64,000 nt of DNA from Leptotrichia buccalis C-1013-b. Lineage in GTDB: Bacteria > Fusobacteriota > Fusobacteriia > Fusobacteriales > Leptotrichiaceae. Of this stretch, positions 42,998-51,829 are shown in pieces. The notes beneath the pieces are model-generated. The model was not told the origin of the DNA. It made no database searches and saw only the letters and a program-made list of their open reading frames with translations. The stretch lies in contig NC_013192.1 in the NCBI RefSeq assembly GCF_000023905.1, positions 1,302,001-1,366,000 of the forward strand. The letters are read 5' to 3'. The position numbers and the translations under genes are program-made. Each line of letters opens with the position of its first letter. Position 1 is the stretch's first letter.

Positions 42998-43148
42998 GAG
43001 CGTGTCTGAAAATTTTAAAAATGAGGTATTTTTAATAAATTTTTCCAAAATCAAAAATTATAAACACTGATTTTATCGTGATTTGTATAATTTATACAAT
43101 AAAAAAAATATTAAAAATAACATAGATTTTGGGATTTCAGACATAGCC
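42998..43148. mobile_element. Miniature inverted-repeat element related to the IS5-type element
   Basis: 151 bp flanked by TA on both sides. The left end GAGCGTGTCTGAAAATTTT and the right end, read in reverse, GGCTATGTCTGAAATCCC, both match the IS terminal repeat GGGCGTGTCTGAAAACTC, and similarity continues about 40 bp inward (TATTTTTAAT). No transposase is encoded, so it would depend on the full-length IS for movement. Confidence 0.75.
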
Positions 43149-43246
43149 TAATTCTAATTTATTTTCAATAATATTATAACAAAAAATATTATTTTATACA
43201 ACTAAAATCATGAAGAATTGAAAGTTTGTCCTATAAAAATAAAAAA

Positions 43247-43299
43247 GATTGAACTAGAAACAAAATTAAATAATTATTAATTTTATCCAATTCAATCTA
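43247..43299 (-). terminator. Rho-independent terminator of sodA
   Basis: On the minus strand AGATTGAA pairs with TTCAATCT, with additional AT pairing inside, and is followed by TTTTTTATTTTT. It lies about 65 bp after the sodA stop. Confidence 0.75.
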
Positions 43300-43361
43300 T
43301 AGCAATATTTTATATTTCTTAATTATTTGATTTTTTTAATTTTAACTTATTTTGTTATTTA

Positions 43362-43997
43362 CTATTTCGCATCTGCATATTTTTTAGCTACTGCATCCCA
43401 GTTTATAACATTGAAAAATGCTGAAATATAATCTGGTCTTCTATTTTGATAATTTAGATAATATGCATGTTCCCAAACATCTATTCCTAAAATCGGAGTT
43501 CCTTCTGAACATCCACAAGTTGTTGCTCCTGGAATTAATGGGTTATCTTGATTTGCAGTTGAAGTTACTTTTAATTTTCCATTTTTATTTACAACAAGCC
43601 AAGCCCATCCAGAACCAAATCTTGTTGCTGCGGCTTTTGAAAATTCTTCTTTAAATGTTTCAAAACTTCCAAATGCTTCATTAATTTTTTCTGCTAGTTC
43701 GCCTGTAGGTTCTCCACCAGCGTTAGGCCCCATTATTTCAAAATATAAATTATGATTATAGAAACCTCCTCCATTATTTCTAACAGCTCCACGTATACTT
43801 TCTGGTAATATTTCTAAATTTTCCAAAATTTCCTCAATCGGTTTTTCTAAAAATTCTGGTGCATTATTTTTTAACGTATCATTCAAGTTATTAGTGTAAG
43901 TTGCATGGTGTTTCCCATAATGGATTTCCATTGTTTTTGTGTCAATATTTGGTTCTAAAGCGTCAAATTTATAAGATAATTCTATTTGTTTAAACAT
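43362..43997 (-). CDS. sodA: Superoxide dismutase, Fe/Mn type
   Basis: Converts superoxide to oxygen and peroxide in the cytosol. The protein has all metal ligands: His in [13 protein letters not shown], His in [13 protein letters not shown], and Asp and His in [13 protein letters not shown]. The length is about 211 residues from the ATG at 43997, which has AGGAGTG upstream; an upstream in-frame start at 44030 would add 11 unusual residues. Gly-Gly in NNGGGFYNH and the general pattern suggest Mn or cambialistic use, but metal choice is not certain. It is monocistronic, with its own terminator. Confidence 0.95.
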   Translation of the reverse strand: MFKQIELSYKFDALEPNIDTKTMEIHYGKHHATYTNNLNDTLKNNAPEFLEKPIEEILENLEILPESIRGAVRNNGGGFYNHNLYFEIMGPNAGGEPTGELAEKINEAFGSFETFKEEFSKAAATRFGSGWAWLVVNKNGKLKVTSTANQDNPLIPGATTCGCSEGTPILGIDVWEHAYYLNYQNRRPDYISAFFNVINWDAVAKKYADAK

Positions 43998-44106
43998 TTT
44001 TATCACTCCTAATCTATTGTTATGATACATTTTAGCATATTATTTTTATAAAATCAATAAAAATTTATATTTTTTATGAATTTGTTATTATTACAATTGT
44101 GAATAA

Positions 44107-44805
44107 TTACTCTTTTATAATATATCCAACACTTCTTACAGTTTTTATAATTTTTTGATCAAATCCTTTATCTATTTTTGATCTCAAGAAATTAACATAT
44201 ACATCTACAATATTACTTTCTGAAACAAAATCTATATCCCAGATTTTTTCTGAAATCATAGTTCTTGTAAGAACTCTATTTTTATTTCTTAAGAAATATT
44301 CAAGCAGTAAAAATTCCTTGTTTGTTAATTCTATTTCTTTTCCATCACGTTTAACTTCTCTATTCGCAGGATTTAATGTCAAATCATAAGCTGTCAAAAT
44401 TCCCATTTCATCTTCAGTCAACCGCTTGTTCAAAATTCTAACTATAGCTCTGAATTTAGCTGAAAGTTCTTCCAGTCTAAAATCATTATAAACATAATCG
44501 TCTATCCCTTTTAATAAGGCTTCCGTTTTAGCATATCTATCATCTTGCTCAATTGCCATCAAAATATAGCTTTGCTTCTTGTATCTCAATATTCTTTCTA
44601 TTGCCAATGGAAAATCTTCTATAGAACTAATATCTAAAAAAGAAATATCAAGTGATTCTGTTTTTAGTGCATCTAATAACTGTTCTTCATTTTCTGCCAA
44701 TATAACATTGAAACTTAATTCTTTTAATAATTGACCTACAACCATTCTTGTTTTTTCATTTTTATTGAATACTAATACTTTCATTTTTCTATTGTATAAT
44801 AACAT
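44107..44805 (-). CDS. OmpR-type response regulator with atypical receiver
   Basis: A 232-residue regulator: receiver domain (about 8-120) and winged-helix DNA-binding domain (about 135-230, with LTNKEFLLLEYFLRNKNRVLTR and VDVYVNFLRSKIDKGF). The phospho-acceptor Asp is present (SFLDIS, D58), but the acidic pair is replaced (VFNKNE instead of VDDE), the conserved Thr is Met (ILMAIE) and the Lys is Asn (DDYVYNDF instead of KPF). It may act without phosphorylation. No histidine kinase gene is nearby. The start is uncertain: 44805 has its AAAGGAG too far upstream, and 44784 (MKVLVFN) begins where receivers usually begin. Confidence 0.85.
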   Translation of the reverse strand: MLLYNRKMKVLVFNKNEKTRMVVGQLLKELSFNVILAENEEQLLDALKTESLDISFLDISSIEDFPLAIERILRYKKQSYILMAIEQDDRYAKTEALLKGIDDYVYNDFRLEELSAKFRAIVRILNKRLTEDEMGILTAYDLTLNPANREVKRDGKEIELTNKEFLLLEYFLRNKNRVLTRTMISEKIWDIDFVSESNIVDVYVNFLRSKIDKGFDQKIIKTVRSVGYIIKE

Positions 44806-44847
44806 TGTCTAATAACTATGTTACTATGCTTCTCCTTTCTTTCTTAT

Positions 44848-45654
44848 TTACCTTTCCAATTCTAATTTTTCGATTATTCTAGCAATCACATCATTCATTT
44901 TTCTCGATGCTACGGAATCATTTGAAATAAATGGTAATCCGTTATCACTAGACTCTACTATATTTTCATCTAATGGTATTGAACCTAGAAAGTCTGTTTT
45001 TGTTTCCATGGACATTTTTTCTGCACCATTTTTTTTAAAAATATTTATTTCCTTTTGACAATCAGGGCAAATAAAACCACTCATATTTTCGATTATTCCA
45101 AGCACATTTAAGTTAATTAATTTAGCAAAATTTATTGCTCTTGTAGAATCCAGTAAAGAAACCTTTTGCGGAGTTGTAACAATTACCGCTTTTGAATCTG
45201 TTCCGATATTCTGTGCAATGCCTAATGTTTCATCGCCTGTTCCCGGTGGAAGATCAACTATGAGAAAATCAATTTCGCCCCATTTAATTCCTTCCAGCAT
45301 TTCCATTATTGCTGTAATTTTTTGTGGTCCTTTCCATACTACTGGTGAATTATCTGGAACAAAAAAGCTAAGAGATGATATATGTAAATTTTCTGTTATT
45401 TCTAATGGTTCAGAAATCTTTGAAAGCTTCACTCCTTCTTTTCCAAACATAATTGGAACATTAGGTCCATGTAAATCAGCATCAAGAACACCAACTTTAT
45501 ATCCTCGTAATGATAATCCATAGGCTAAATTAATAGCCGTCGTTGTCTTCCCGACTCCACCTTTACCGCTCATTACCACAATTTTATGCTTAATTTGGGA
45601 CATATTGGAATCAATTCTCTTTTTTCGTTCTATCAAAGCTGTATTAGTTTGCAT
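44848..45654 (-). CDS. mrp: Mrp/NBP35-type iron-sulfur carrier ATPase
   Basis: A 268-residue P-loop protein (Mrp/ApbC family) that binds and delivers Fe-S clusters. The deviant Walker A is VMSGKGGVGKTTTAINLA, followed by GVLDADLHGPNVPIMFG, IVDLPPGTGDETLG and the cluster-binding CxxC in GFICPDCQ. The N-terminal FeS-assembly (DUF59) domain of longer homologues is missing, which is common in this group. GGAGG precedes the ATG at 45654. It lies 42 bp upstream of the response-regulator gene, possibly cotranscribed. Confidence 0.93.
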   Translation of the reverse strand: MQTNTALIERKKRIDSNMSQIKHKIVVMSGKGGVGKTTTAINLAYGLSLRGYKVGVLDADLHGPNVPIMFGKEGVKLSKISEPLEITENLHISSLSFFVPDNSPVVWKGPQKITAIMEMLEGIKWGEIDFLIVDLPPGTGDETLGIAQNIGTDSKAVIVTTPQKVSLLDSTRAINFAKLINLNVLGIIENMSGFICPDCQKEINIFKKNGAEKMSMETKTDFLGSIPLDENIVESSDNGLPFISNDSVASRKMNDVIARIIEKLELER

Positions 45655-45944
45655 TCATTCCTCCTTACTCTAAAAATATTTTAATTTTATTTAATTTCCC
45701 TATTTTAATTAAAACATAAACTTAGAAAAAATACAAGCTATTTTTTAAAATTTTTTCAAAAAAAATTAATATTTTTGTTATTATAAATAAATTATATCTT
45801 TATATAAAAATAAAACTGGACTAATTTCAATCTTTTTTATATAATATACTAAAACTGTCTTGAAAAAAATCCAAAAAAGTTTAAGATTTTAAAATTATAG
45901 TTCAGTTTTTTTATTATTAATCAATTATAAGAAAGGAATAAATT

Positions 45945-46541
45945 ATGAACATTCACTTAAAGTTAAACATTAGAAGAATATTATTATTTTTTATGCTAAC
46001 TTTTGCACTCGTATGTAAAACGAATAAAGACAAATATTTCTGGTACTCACCAAGAGAAGTTATTTCCAACGTAGATAAACTGCAGCCTGGTGATATCCTT
46101 ATTTTATCAAAGAAACCAACTTTACGTTCAATGTGGGGGCATGCAGCCGTCCTAAACGAACATAAAAAAGTGGTTGAATTTCCGTCTTATTCTGCTGGAT
46201 ATAGCGAAAGCCCTCTTTATGTCTGGCAAACTCTAAACCGAAAAATCGCAATTTTTAGACTAAAAGGAATTGATGATAAATTTAAAGCCGCACTATTTAA
46301 AGAAATTGACGAAACTACTACTAAACCTTATGGAATAACTTTTCATAAAAATTTTGATAAAAGATTATATTGTTCACAATTTATATATATTGTATTCAAA
46401 AAAGCTGGAGAAAAGATAGGACGTGAAGTAAATCTTGATTCTAACGGAGGTGGATGGGTTATGCCTTTTGATATTATGGATTCTCCATTATTAGAAAATA
46501 TTTCACTTTACAGCACTGAATCTCCAAAATCAGCAAATTAA
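45945..46541 (+). CDS. YiiX/YebB-like NlpC/P60 hydrolase
   Basis: A 198-residue protein with an N-terminal membrane or signal segment (RRILLFFMLTFALV) and a permuted NlpC/P60 (YiiX type) domain: KLQPGDILILSKK, His in SMWGHAAVLNE, and the nucleophile Cys in KRLYCSQFIYIVFKKAG. Such papain-like proteins act on peptidoglycan peptides or lipids; the substrate here is unknown. AAAGGAA precedes the ATG. It is a single plus-strand gene between mrp and metA, closed by a long-loop terminator. Confidence 0.85.
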   Translation: MNIHLKLNIRRILLFFMLTFALVCKTNKDKYFWYSPREVISNVDKLQPGDILILSKKPTLRSMWGHAAVLNEHKKVVEFPSYSAGYSESPLYVWQTLNRKIAIFRLKGIDDKFKAALFKEIDETTTKPYGITFHKNFDKRLYCSQFIYIVFKKAGEKIGREVNLDSNGGGWVMPFDIMDSPLLENISLYSTESPKSAN

Positions 46542-46606
46542 TTGGCAAAATCGAATAAATTAAGAAATTATAGTTTAAATTAACATTTATAAAGAAAAAT
46601 ATAAAG

Positions 46607-46692
46607 AAAAAACTGTTAAATAGAATTTATTTTCTTTAATCAATAAATAATATTATTGTTTAGATAAAAAATTTTCTATAAAACAGTTTTTT
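46607..46692. terminator. Long-loop bidirectional terminator-like repeat
   Basis: AAAAAACTGTT (46607-46617) pairs with AACAGTTTTTT (46682-46692), followed by further T. The 64-base loop can fold further through AATTTATT and AATAAATAAT. It lies between the convergent hydrolase and metA genes. Confidence 0.55.
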
Positions 46693-46724
46693 TTGTTATT
46701 TTAAAAATTTTAAATTTATTTTTA

Positions 46725-47663
46725 TTAAATATGAAAATTAGAAATTTCTTCCAGTTCTGTCAAATCATATGGTGTTCCTTGGTAAACATGATGATTTACC
46801 CAGTTTGAAAATAATAGATTTGCATGAGCTCTCCATACAAAAAGCGGCTCTTTGCTTGTATCATCATCTGGATAGTAATTAAATGGGACTTTTATATTTT
46901 TTCCTAATTTTAAATCTCTTTCGTATTCTTTGGCAAGCGTCATTCTGTCATATTCCAAATGTCCCATAATAAATATGTTACGTTTATCTCTGGTTCTTAC
47001 AATGCTCACTCCCGCCTTTTGAGAATTTGCTATAATTTCCAATTCAGGCACTTTTTCAATATCTTGGGCATGTACTTCAGTATGTCGTGACTGCGGCATA
47101 TTAAACACTTCGTCAAATCCACGTAACAGCATTGTATGATAAATATCAATTTTTAAAGGATAAATTCCAAAAAGTTTTTCCTTCAAAGGATATTTCTGTA
47201 TTCCATAGTGATAATAAAGTGCTGCTTGTGCTCCCCAGCAAATACACATTGTTGAATAAACATGAGTTTTACTCCATTCCATTATTTTGGAAAGTTCTTT
47301 CCAGTAAATGACTTCTTCAAAAGGAAGGTTTTCTACCGGTGCTCCAGTTATAATAAGACCATCAAAATATTCATTTTTTATATCTTCAAAAGTTTTATAA
47401 AAATTAGACATATGTTCCTTTGAAATATTTTTTGATACATACGATGTCATTTTTAAAAAAGTTACTTCCATTTGAAGTGGAGTATTACTAAGTAATCTTA
47501 ACAATTGGGTTTCCGTTTCAATTTTTGTAGGCATTAGATTTATTATTATAAATTTTAAAGGACGAATATCTTGCGACAATGCCCTATTTTCATCCATTAC
47601 AAAGATGTTCTCCTTTGCTAAAATATCTACAGCCGGTAAGTTATTTGGTATTTTTATAGGCAC
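46725..47663 (-). CDS. metA: MetA-type homoserine O-acyltransferase, predicted acetyl-specific
   Basis: Acylates homoserine for methionine synthesis. The 312-residue glutamine-amidotransferase-like protein has the catalytic Cys at residue 142 ([13 protein letters not shown]), Glu and His in the later MGHLEYDR region and the conserved [16 protein letters not shown]. Residue 111 is Glu ([12 protein letters not shown]); in this family Glu at 111 marks acetyl-CoA use whereas Gly marks succinyl-CoA use, so I predict homoserine O-acetyltransferase despite the traditional name. The start is a GTG at 47663, supported by AAAGGAG. It stands alone; I saw no SAM riboswitch upstream. Confidence 0.93.
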   Translation of the reverse strand: MPIKIPNNLPAVDILAKENIFVMDENRALSQDIRPLKFIIINLMPTKIETETQLLRLLSNTPLQMEVTFLKMTSYVSKNISKEHMSNFYKTFEDIKNEYFDGLIITGAPVENLPFEEVIYWKELSKIMEWSKTHVYSTMCICWGAQAALYYHYGIQKYPLKEKLFGIYPLKIDIYHTMLLRGFDEVFNMPQSRHTEVHAQDIEKVPELEIIANSQKAGVSIVRTRDKRNIFIMGHLEYDRMTLAKEYERDLKLGKNIKVPFNYYPDDDTSKEPLFVWRAHANLLFSNWVNHHVYQGTPYDLTELEEISNFHI

Positions 47664-47716
47664 TGCATATTCTCCTTTCTGTTATTTTATCTAAAAATTG
47701 AGTTATAAAATGCTTA

Positions 47717-48067
47717 TTAATGCATAGAAATATGCATAGGAATTATAATCAGAAGTAATAATACCAAATTCATCATTACCATTACTAATGTAAAAATATT
47801 TCTCTTAGATTGTCTTTTATTATCATCTGTTTCATTATTGTTTATTTTAACTAATATGAAATATGAACAAACCATTAATCCTGCTTTTAAATAAGTGTAT
47901 ATTGTTATGAAAACTGAAAAAAATAATGCAGTAATAAGGAAATAGTTTAAGAAATAAGGATTGATTATACTTCTAACAATAACATATAATAGAGTCATAA
48001 ATTCTGGTAAGAATGAAAATACTAACCATCTAATTGTCTCCGATTGGTTTAAGCTTTTTTTCTTCAT
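47717..48067 (-). CDS. Small membrane protein downstream of dnaN
   Basis: A 116-residue protein with about three membrane segments (LVFSFLPEFMTLLYVIV, FLITALFFSVFITIYTYL and the C-terminal IFTLVMVMMNLVLLLLIIIP) separated by a polar loop NNNETDDNKRQSKRN. Not recognised. GGGAG precedes the ATG at 48067, 28 bp after dnaN, so it likely shares that transcript. Confidence 0.65.
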   Translation of the reverse strand: MKKKSLNQSETIRWLVFSFLPEFMTLLYVIVRSIINPYFLNYFLITALFFSVFITIYTYLKAGLMVCSYFILVKINNNETDDNKRQSKRNIFTLVMVMMNLVLLLLIIIPMHISMH

Positions 48068-48095
48068 TAATTAAAGTCTCCCTTCATAAAATTAA

Positions 48096-49223
48096 TTAAC
48101 TTTCCCTAAGTGCCAATGGCATTGTGAAATACAGTGATTTATCATTATCTTCATCTCTTACAATTACTGAACTCTTGTTATTTAACAATTCTAGAACTGT
48201 AACTTTCCCTTCAATTGTAGAAATGTAGTCAAGCAAAAATTTGACATTTAATGAAATTTTTAAATCCTCACCCTCCTGAATTGTTACAATTTCCTCTTTT
48301 ATCTGTGCATTTTCACTTGTTCCAGTAAGCAACAGCTTGTTATTGGCAAAATTGAATATTCCACCATTTTTAGATTCCTTATTTTCTCTTACAAATATAG
48401 AAGTTCTTTTTAATACTGATAAAAAGTCCTTTGTATTTAATAATATTTTTTTATTATGCTGAGAATTATTTAAAATTGACTTGTAATCTGGAAATTGCAG
48501 ATCAATTGTACGAGTCAAAATTTCCACATTTGAAAATTGGAAAAATACTTTTGAACCATCTGATTTTAAAGTTATATTTTCTTCATCTATCAGTTTCATA
48601 ATTTTGACTAATCCATCAATTGTTTTTAACGGAACACTTAAACTAAGGTTTTCTTTCCCTTTTTGACTTTCTTCCAAATCCTCTTCAATGTAGGTTAATC
48701 TATATGTATCTGATGAAATAAGTTTTAACTTATCCTCTTCAATTTCGACTCTGATACAGTTTACAGCAAGATTTTCTGGATTTGTGGAAGCCGAAATTTT
48801 TACGTTTTCAATATTATTTAATAATTTTTGTTTAGAAAAAATATACTCAACTCCAGTATTTAATGGTGATTGAGTAGGAAAATTTTCAGCATTATATAAT
48901 GAAAATTCGGTATTTGTTGAACTTGATTGAATTATCAATTTTCCATTTTCTTCAATTAAAGTAATTTTTTCATCAGAAATTTGCTTCAAAAATTCTTCAA
49001 TTAATTTGTGTTTTATAACTATTTTCCCATCTTCTTCCACCTGTGCCTCTATTTCTGTATTTATGGTCAATTCCAAGTCAGTTCCTCTTAAAATTGCCTT
49101 TTCATCCTTTGTTTCAATATAAATTCCAGAAAGAACTTCTCTTATTTTATTTTCACTTACTGCATTTTCTACTATAGTTATAGCTTTTAATAATGATTTT
49201 CTGTTTACAATTATGTGTAACAT
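48096..49223 (-). CDS. dnaN: DNA polymerase III sliding clamp (beta subunit)
   Basis: The 375-residue protein matches DnaN: MLHIIVNRKSLLKAITIVENAV at the start, three clamp domains of about 125 residues each, with LRGTDLELTINTEIEAQVEEDG in domain 1, KLISSDTYRLTYIEED in domain 2 and the end VIVRDEDNDKSLYFTMPLALRES resembling the MPMR end of other clamps. GGAGAGGTG precedes the ATG at 49223. It is not near dnaA here; it follows a sigma-factor gene by 16 bp, which is unusual. Confidence 0.93.
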   Translation of the reverse strand: MLHIIVNRKSLLKAITIVENAVSENKIREVLSGIYIETKDEKAILRGTDLELTINTEIEAQVEEDGKIVIKHKLIEEFLKQISDEKITLIEENGKLIIQSSSTNTEFSLYNAENFPTQSPLNTGVEYIFSKQKLLNNIENVKISASTNPENLAVNCIRVEIEEDKLKLISSDTYRLTYIEEDLEESQKGKENLSLSVPLKTIDGLVKIMKLIDEENITLKSDGSKVFFQFSNVEILTRTIDLQFPDYKSILNNSQHNKKILLNTKDFLSVLKRTSIFVRENKESKNGGIFNFANNKLLLTGTSENAQIKEEIVTIQEGEDLKISLNVKFLLDYISTIEGKVTVLELLNNKSSVIVRDEDNDKSLYFTMPLALRES

Positions 49224-49239
49224 ATTTCACCTCTCCTTT

Positions 49240-50061
49240 TTATAGTATATCCTTGTACTCTTCCAAATGTTCCTTTAATTTTGTGATAGCTTTTTTCTCA
49301 ATCTGTCTGACTCTTTCACGTGTAATCCCCATCTGCTCACCGATTTCCTTTAATGTGTGAATCTTATTATCATATAATCCGTAACGATATTCAAGAATCT
49401 TTCTTTCACGCTCATTTAGAATCCTTTCCAGTAATTCTCTCATTTCTAGCAATTGATCTTCTTTTATAATTTTATCCTCTACGTCATCATTTTTTCCAAT
49501 AACGTCTTCCAGATAAATATTATCTCCTATCGTTTCATTTAATGACATTATATCCTGAAATTCCCCCAAAAGCAAAATAATTTTACTTTCCTTCAAATCA
49601 ACCTTTTTTGCAATGTATTCTGTTGATGGAGCTTCACCGTGAATAGCAGTATAATCCTTTATAGCTTTGTTTACTTTTGATAACTGTTCATATTTGTAAG
49701 ACGGTATACGTATATCGCGTCCTATATTAATAATAGCTTTTTTTATTGCCTGCTTTATCCACCATACTGCGTATGTACTAAACCTATGCCCTTTTTCATA
49801 ATCAAACTTATTTATAGCTTTTATCAAGCCAATATTACCCTCACTAATTAAGTCAATTAAAGGAAGCCCATTTCCAAGAGATTTTTTTGCTGTGCTTATC
49901 ACTAATCTTAAATTTGACAAAATTAGTAACTGCCTTGCCTGTTCATCATTGTCTTCCCTAATTCGTCTTAACAGCTCATACTCCTCTTCCTTTGAGAGCA
50001 AATCAAATTTTTGAATATCACTTAGATATAACGACATTAAGTTTAAGTTGTTATCTTCCAT
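49240..50061 (-). CDS. Sigma-70 family RNA polymerase sigma factor (short, group 2-like)
   Basis: A 273-residue sigma factor with regions 1.2 to 4: SLYLSDIQKFDLLSKEEEYE (1.2), LSNLRLVISTAKK and IDLISEGNIGLIKAINKFDY (2.1-2.2), FSTYAVWWIKQAIKKAI (2.3-2.4), a region 3 segment, and ERERKILEYRYGL with TLKEIGEQMGITRERVRQIEKKAI (4.2). There is no long region 1.1 or non-conserved insert, so it resembles an alternative or stationary-phase sigma rather than classical RpoD, though in a small genome it could be the main factor. It is the gene directly before dnaN. Confidence 0.92.
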   Translation of the reverse strand: MEDNNLNLMSLYLSDIQKFDLLSKEEEYELLRRIREDNDEQARQLLILSNLRLVISTAKKSLGNGLPLIDLISEGNIGLIKAINKFDYEKGHRFSTYAVWWIKQAIKKAIINIGRDIRIPSYKYEQLSKVNKAIKDYTAIHGEAPSTEYIAKKVDLKESKIILLLGEFQDIMSLNETIGDNIYLEDVIGKNDDVEDKIIKEDQLLEMRELLERILNERERKILEYRYGLYDNKIHTLKEIGEQMGITRERVRQIEKKAITKLKEHLEEYKDIL

Positions 50062-50091
50062 TACCTCACTCCAATTTTATTTTTTAATATA

Positions 50092-51123
50092 TTAATTTAG
50101 AAATTCTGATTTTAAATCCCTGCTCATAAATGTAGATTCCAGTTCCGAAACTGGTTTTCCTTCATAAATTACTTCGTAAAGTGCTGTAAAAATAGGTGCT
50201 TTTAAATTATTTTCCTTAATAATTTTATAAAGTGCCTTTATTGTTTCTGCACCTTCTGAAACCATGTTCATATGTGAAATTATATCTTCTATTTTTTCAC
50301 CTTGCCCCAGCTTTTCTCCAACATATCTATTTCTACTATGCTTACTTGTACAAGTTACAATAATATCTCCAAGCCCTGATAATCCCATAAATGTTTTAGG
50401 ATTAGCATTGTAATATTTTGCAATTTCAAACATTTCATTGATTCCACGAGTTATAAGAGCTGCCTTTGTATTATCTCCATAACCCATTCCATCAGCAATT
50501 CCTGCTGCGATTGCAAGACAGTTTTTTAATGCTCCCGCAAGTTCGGCTCCCATTAAATCTGTTCCTGTATATACTCTAAAATACAGATTACTGAATGTTG
50601 TCTGTACAGTTTTTGCAGCTTCTTCATTTTCAGATACGGATAATATGGCTGACGGTAATTTTTGCGCTACTTCTTCAGCGTGTGTAGGCCCTGCTAGTAA
50701 AACATAGCTGTATTCCTTATGTTCAAGCTCTTCAGCCACCATTTCAGAAATTCTTTTTTTTGAAGCAATTTCCAGCCCTTTTGCAACATTTACCAGTATT
50801 ATATTATAATTTAAGAATTTTTTCAATCTTTTTAAAATTGTTCTTAAAAATTGAGTTGGAGTTGCTAATAATAGAATATCTATTTTACCATATTTTTCAG
50901 GATTTTCAAGTACTTCTCCATAATCATCTACAACATTTAAATTGTCAGGCAGTTTTATATTTGTCAAAAATTGTGGATTTTCCTTTGTATTACGGATAAC
51001 TTCCCTAACTTTTTCATTATGTTCCCATAAATACACATTGTGCCCATTTTCTAGCAATAATTTTGAAAGACAGGTTCCCCAGCTTCCACCACCAATAACC
51101 AGTACATTTTTATTCTTCATCAT
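50092..51123 (-). CDS. gpsA: Glycerol-3-phosphate dehydrogenase [NAD(P)+]
   Basis: GpsA makes sn-glycerol 3-phosphate for phospholipid synthesis. The 343-residue protein has the Rossmann motif VIGGGSWGTCLSKLL, the NVAKGLEIASKKRI segment, LAGPTHAEEVAQKLPSAI, the catalytic Lys in ELAGALKNCLAIAAGIADG and GLSGLGDIIVTC. GGGAG precedes the ATG at 51123. It lies between plsY and the sigma factor, with plsY 70 bp upstream, giving a glycerolipid pair. Confidence 0.96.
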   Translation of the reverse strand: MMKNKNVLVIGGGSWGTCLSKLLLENGHNVYLWEHNEKVREVIRNTKENPQFLTNIKLPDNLNVVDDYGEVLENPEKYGKIDILLLATPTQFLRTILKRLKKFLNYNIILVNVAKGLEIASKKRISEMVAEELEHKEYSYVLLAGPTHAEEVAQKLPSAILSVSENEEAAKTVQTTFSNLYFRVYTGTDLMGAELAGALKNCLAIAAGIADGMGYGDNTKAALITRGINEMFEIAKYYNANPKTFMGLSGLGDIIVTCTSKHSRNRYVGEKLGQGEKIEDIISHMNMVSEGAETIKALYKIIKENNLKAPIFTALYEVIYEGKPVSELESTFMSRDLKSEFLN

Positions 51124-51193
51124 TATCTCCCTTCCTTTCTTTTATAAATTTAATTACTGTCTCAGAATTTTAAATATTATATATAATAATTTT

Positions 51194-51817
51194 TTATTTT
51201 TTATTTTTTAAAGTAAATTTTGATTCAGTTCCATTTTTTAATCTTTCAATATTGCTTCTATGCTTTACTGTAATCAAAATTGCTATTAAAATGCCCAAAA
51301 TGGTATATATTCCCTGATGATACAGAAAATATATAAAAATTGGAAGTGATATTGCCGCAAAGATTGAAGAAAGTGAAACATATCGTAAAATTCCAAAAAT
51401 TACAAAAAATACAATTGCAGCAAATAATATTGCTTTCGGTACAAGTACAAGAAATACTCCAAGTGTCGTTGCAACAGCTTTTCCACCTTTAAAATTTATA
51501 AAAATAGAAAATACGTGTCCTAAAATTGCACAAATTCCTACTAATACATAATCTAAATGTGAAATTTTTGTGAGTTCTTCAAAAAAATTTACTTTCAGCA
51601 AAATTGCCACTAATGTTGGAACTAATCCTTTTGAAACATCTAATACTAATGTTAAAATACCTAATTTTGCCCCCAGAACACGAGCCGCATTTGTAGAACC
51701 TGTATTTCTGCTTCCATGTTCACGTATATCTATTCCTTTAAACACTTTTCCTATCCAAAGTGCATTTGGTACGCTCCCTAAAATATAGGAAATTACCATT
51801 AATAAAATTGTAACCAT
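51194..51817 (-). CDS. plsY: Acyl-phosphate:glycerol-3-phosphate acyltransferase
   Basis: PlsY is the inner-membrane enzyme that acylates glycerol 3-phosphate, using acyl phosphate made by PlsX. The 207-residue polytopic protein has the conserved loop motifs DIREHGSRNTGSTNAARVLG and FINFKGGKAVATTLGV. It works directly on the product of the adjacent gpsA. AGAGG precedes the ATG at 51817, 12 bp after the MATE gene, suggesting cotranscription. Confidence 0.95.
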   Translation of the reverse strand: MVTILLMVISYILGSVPNALWIGKVFKGIDIREHGSRNTGSTNAARVLGAKLGILTLVLDVSKGLVPTLVAILLKVNFFEELTKISHLDYVLVGICAILGHVFSIFINFKGGKAVATTLGVFLVLVPKAILFAAIVFFVIFGILRYVSLSSIFAAISLPIFIYFLYHQGIYTILGILIAILITVKHRSNIERLKNGTESKFTLKNKK

Positions 51818-51829
51818 CTTTATTCCTCT

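Larger units (their letters stand above)
42904..43361. other. Gene-free region with a miniature element and the sodA terminator
   Basis: About 460 bp without a gene. 42998-43148 is a miniature inverted-repeat element related to the IS at 10425; 43247-43298 is the sodA terminator. The remainder should hold the promoter for the exported protein at 42903. Confidence 0.75.

Noticed and set aside
47664-47716. SAM riboswitch for metA
   Set aside because: The space upstream of metA is about 53 bp to the next gene and contains no recognisable SAM-box elements.
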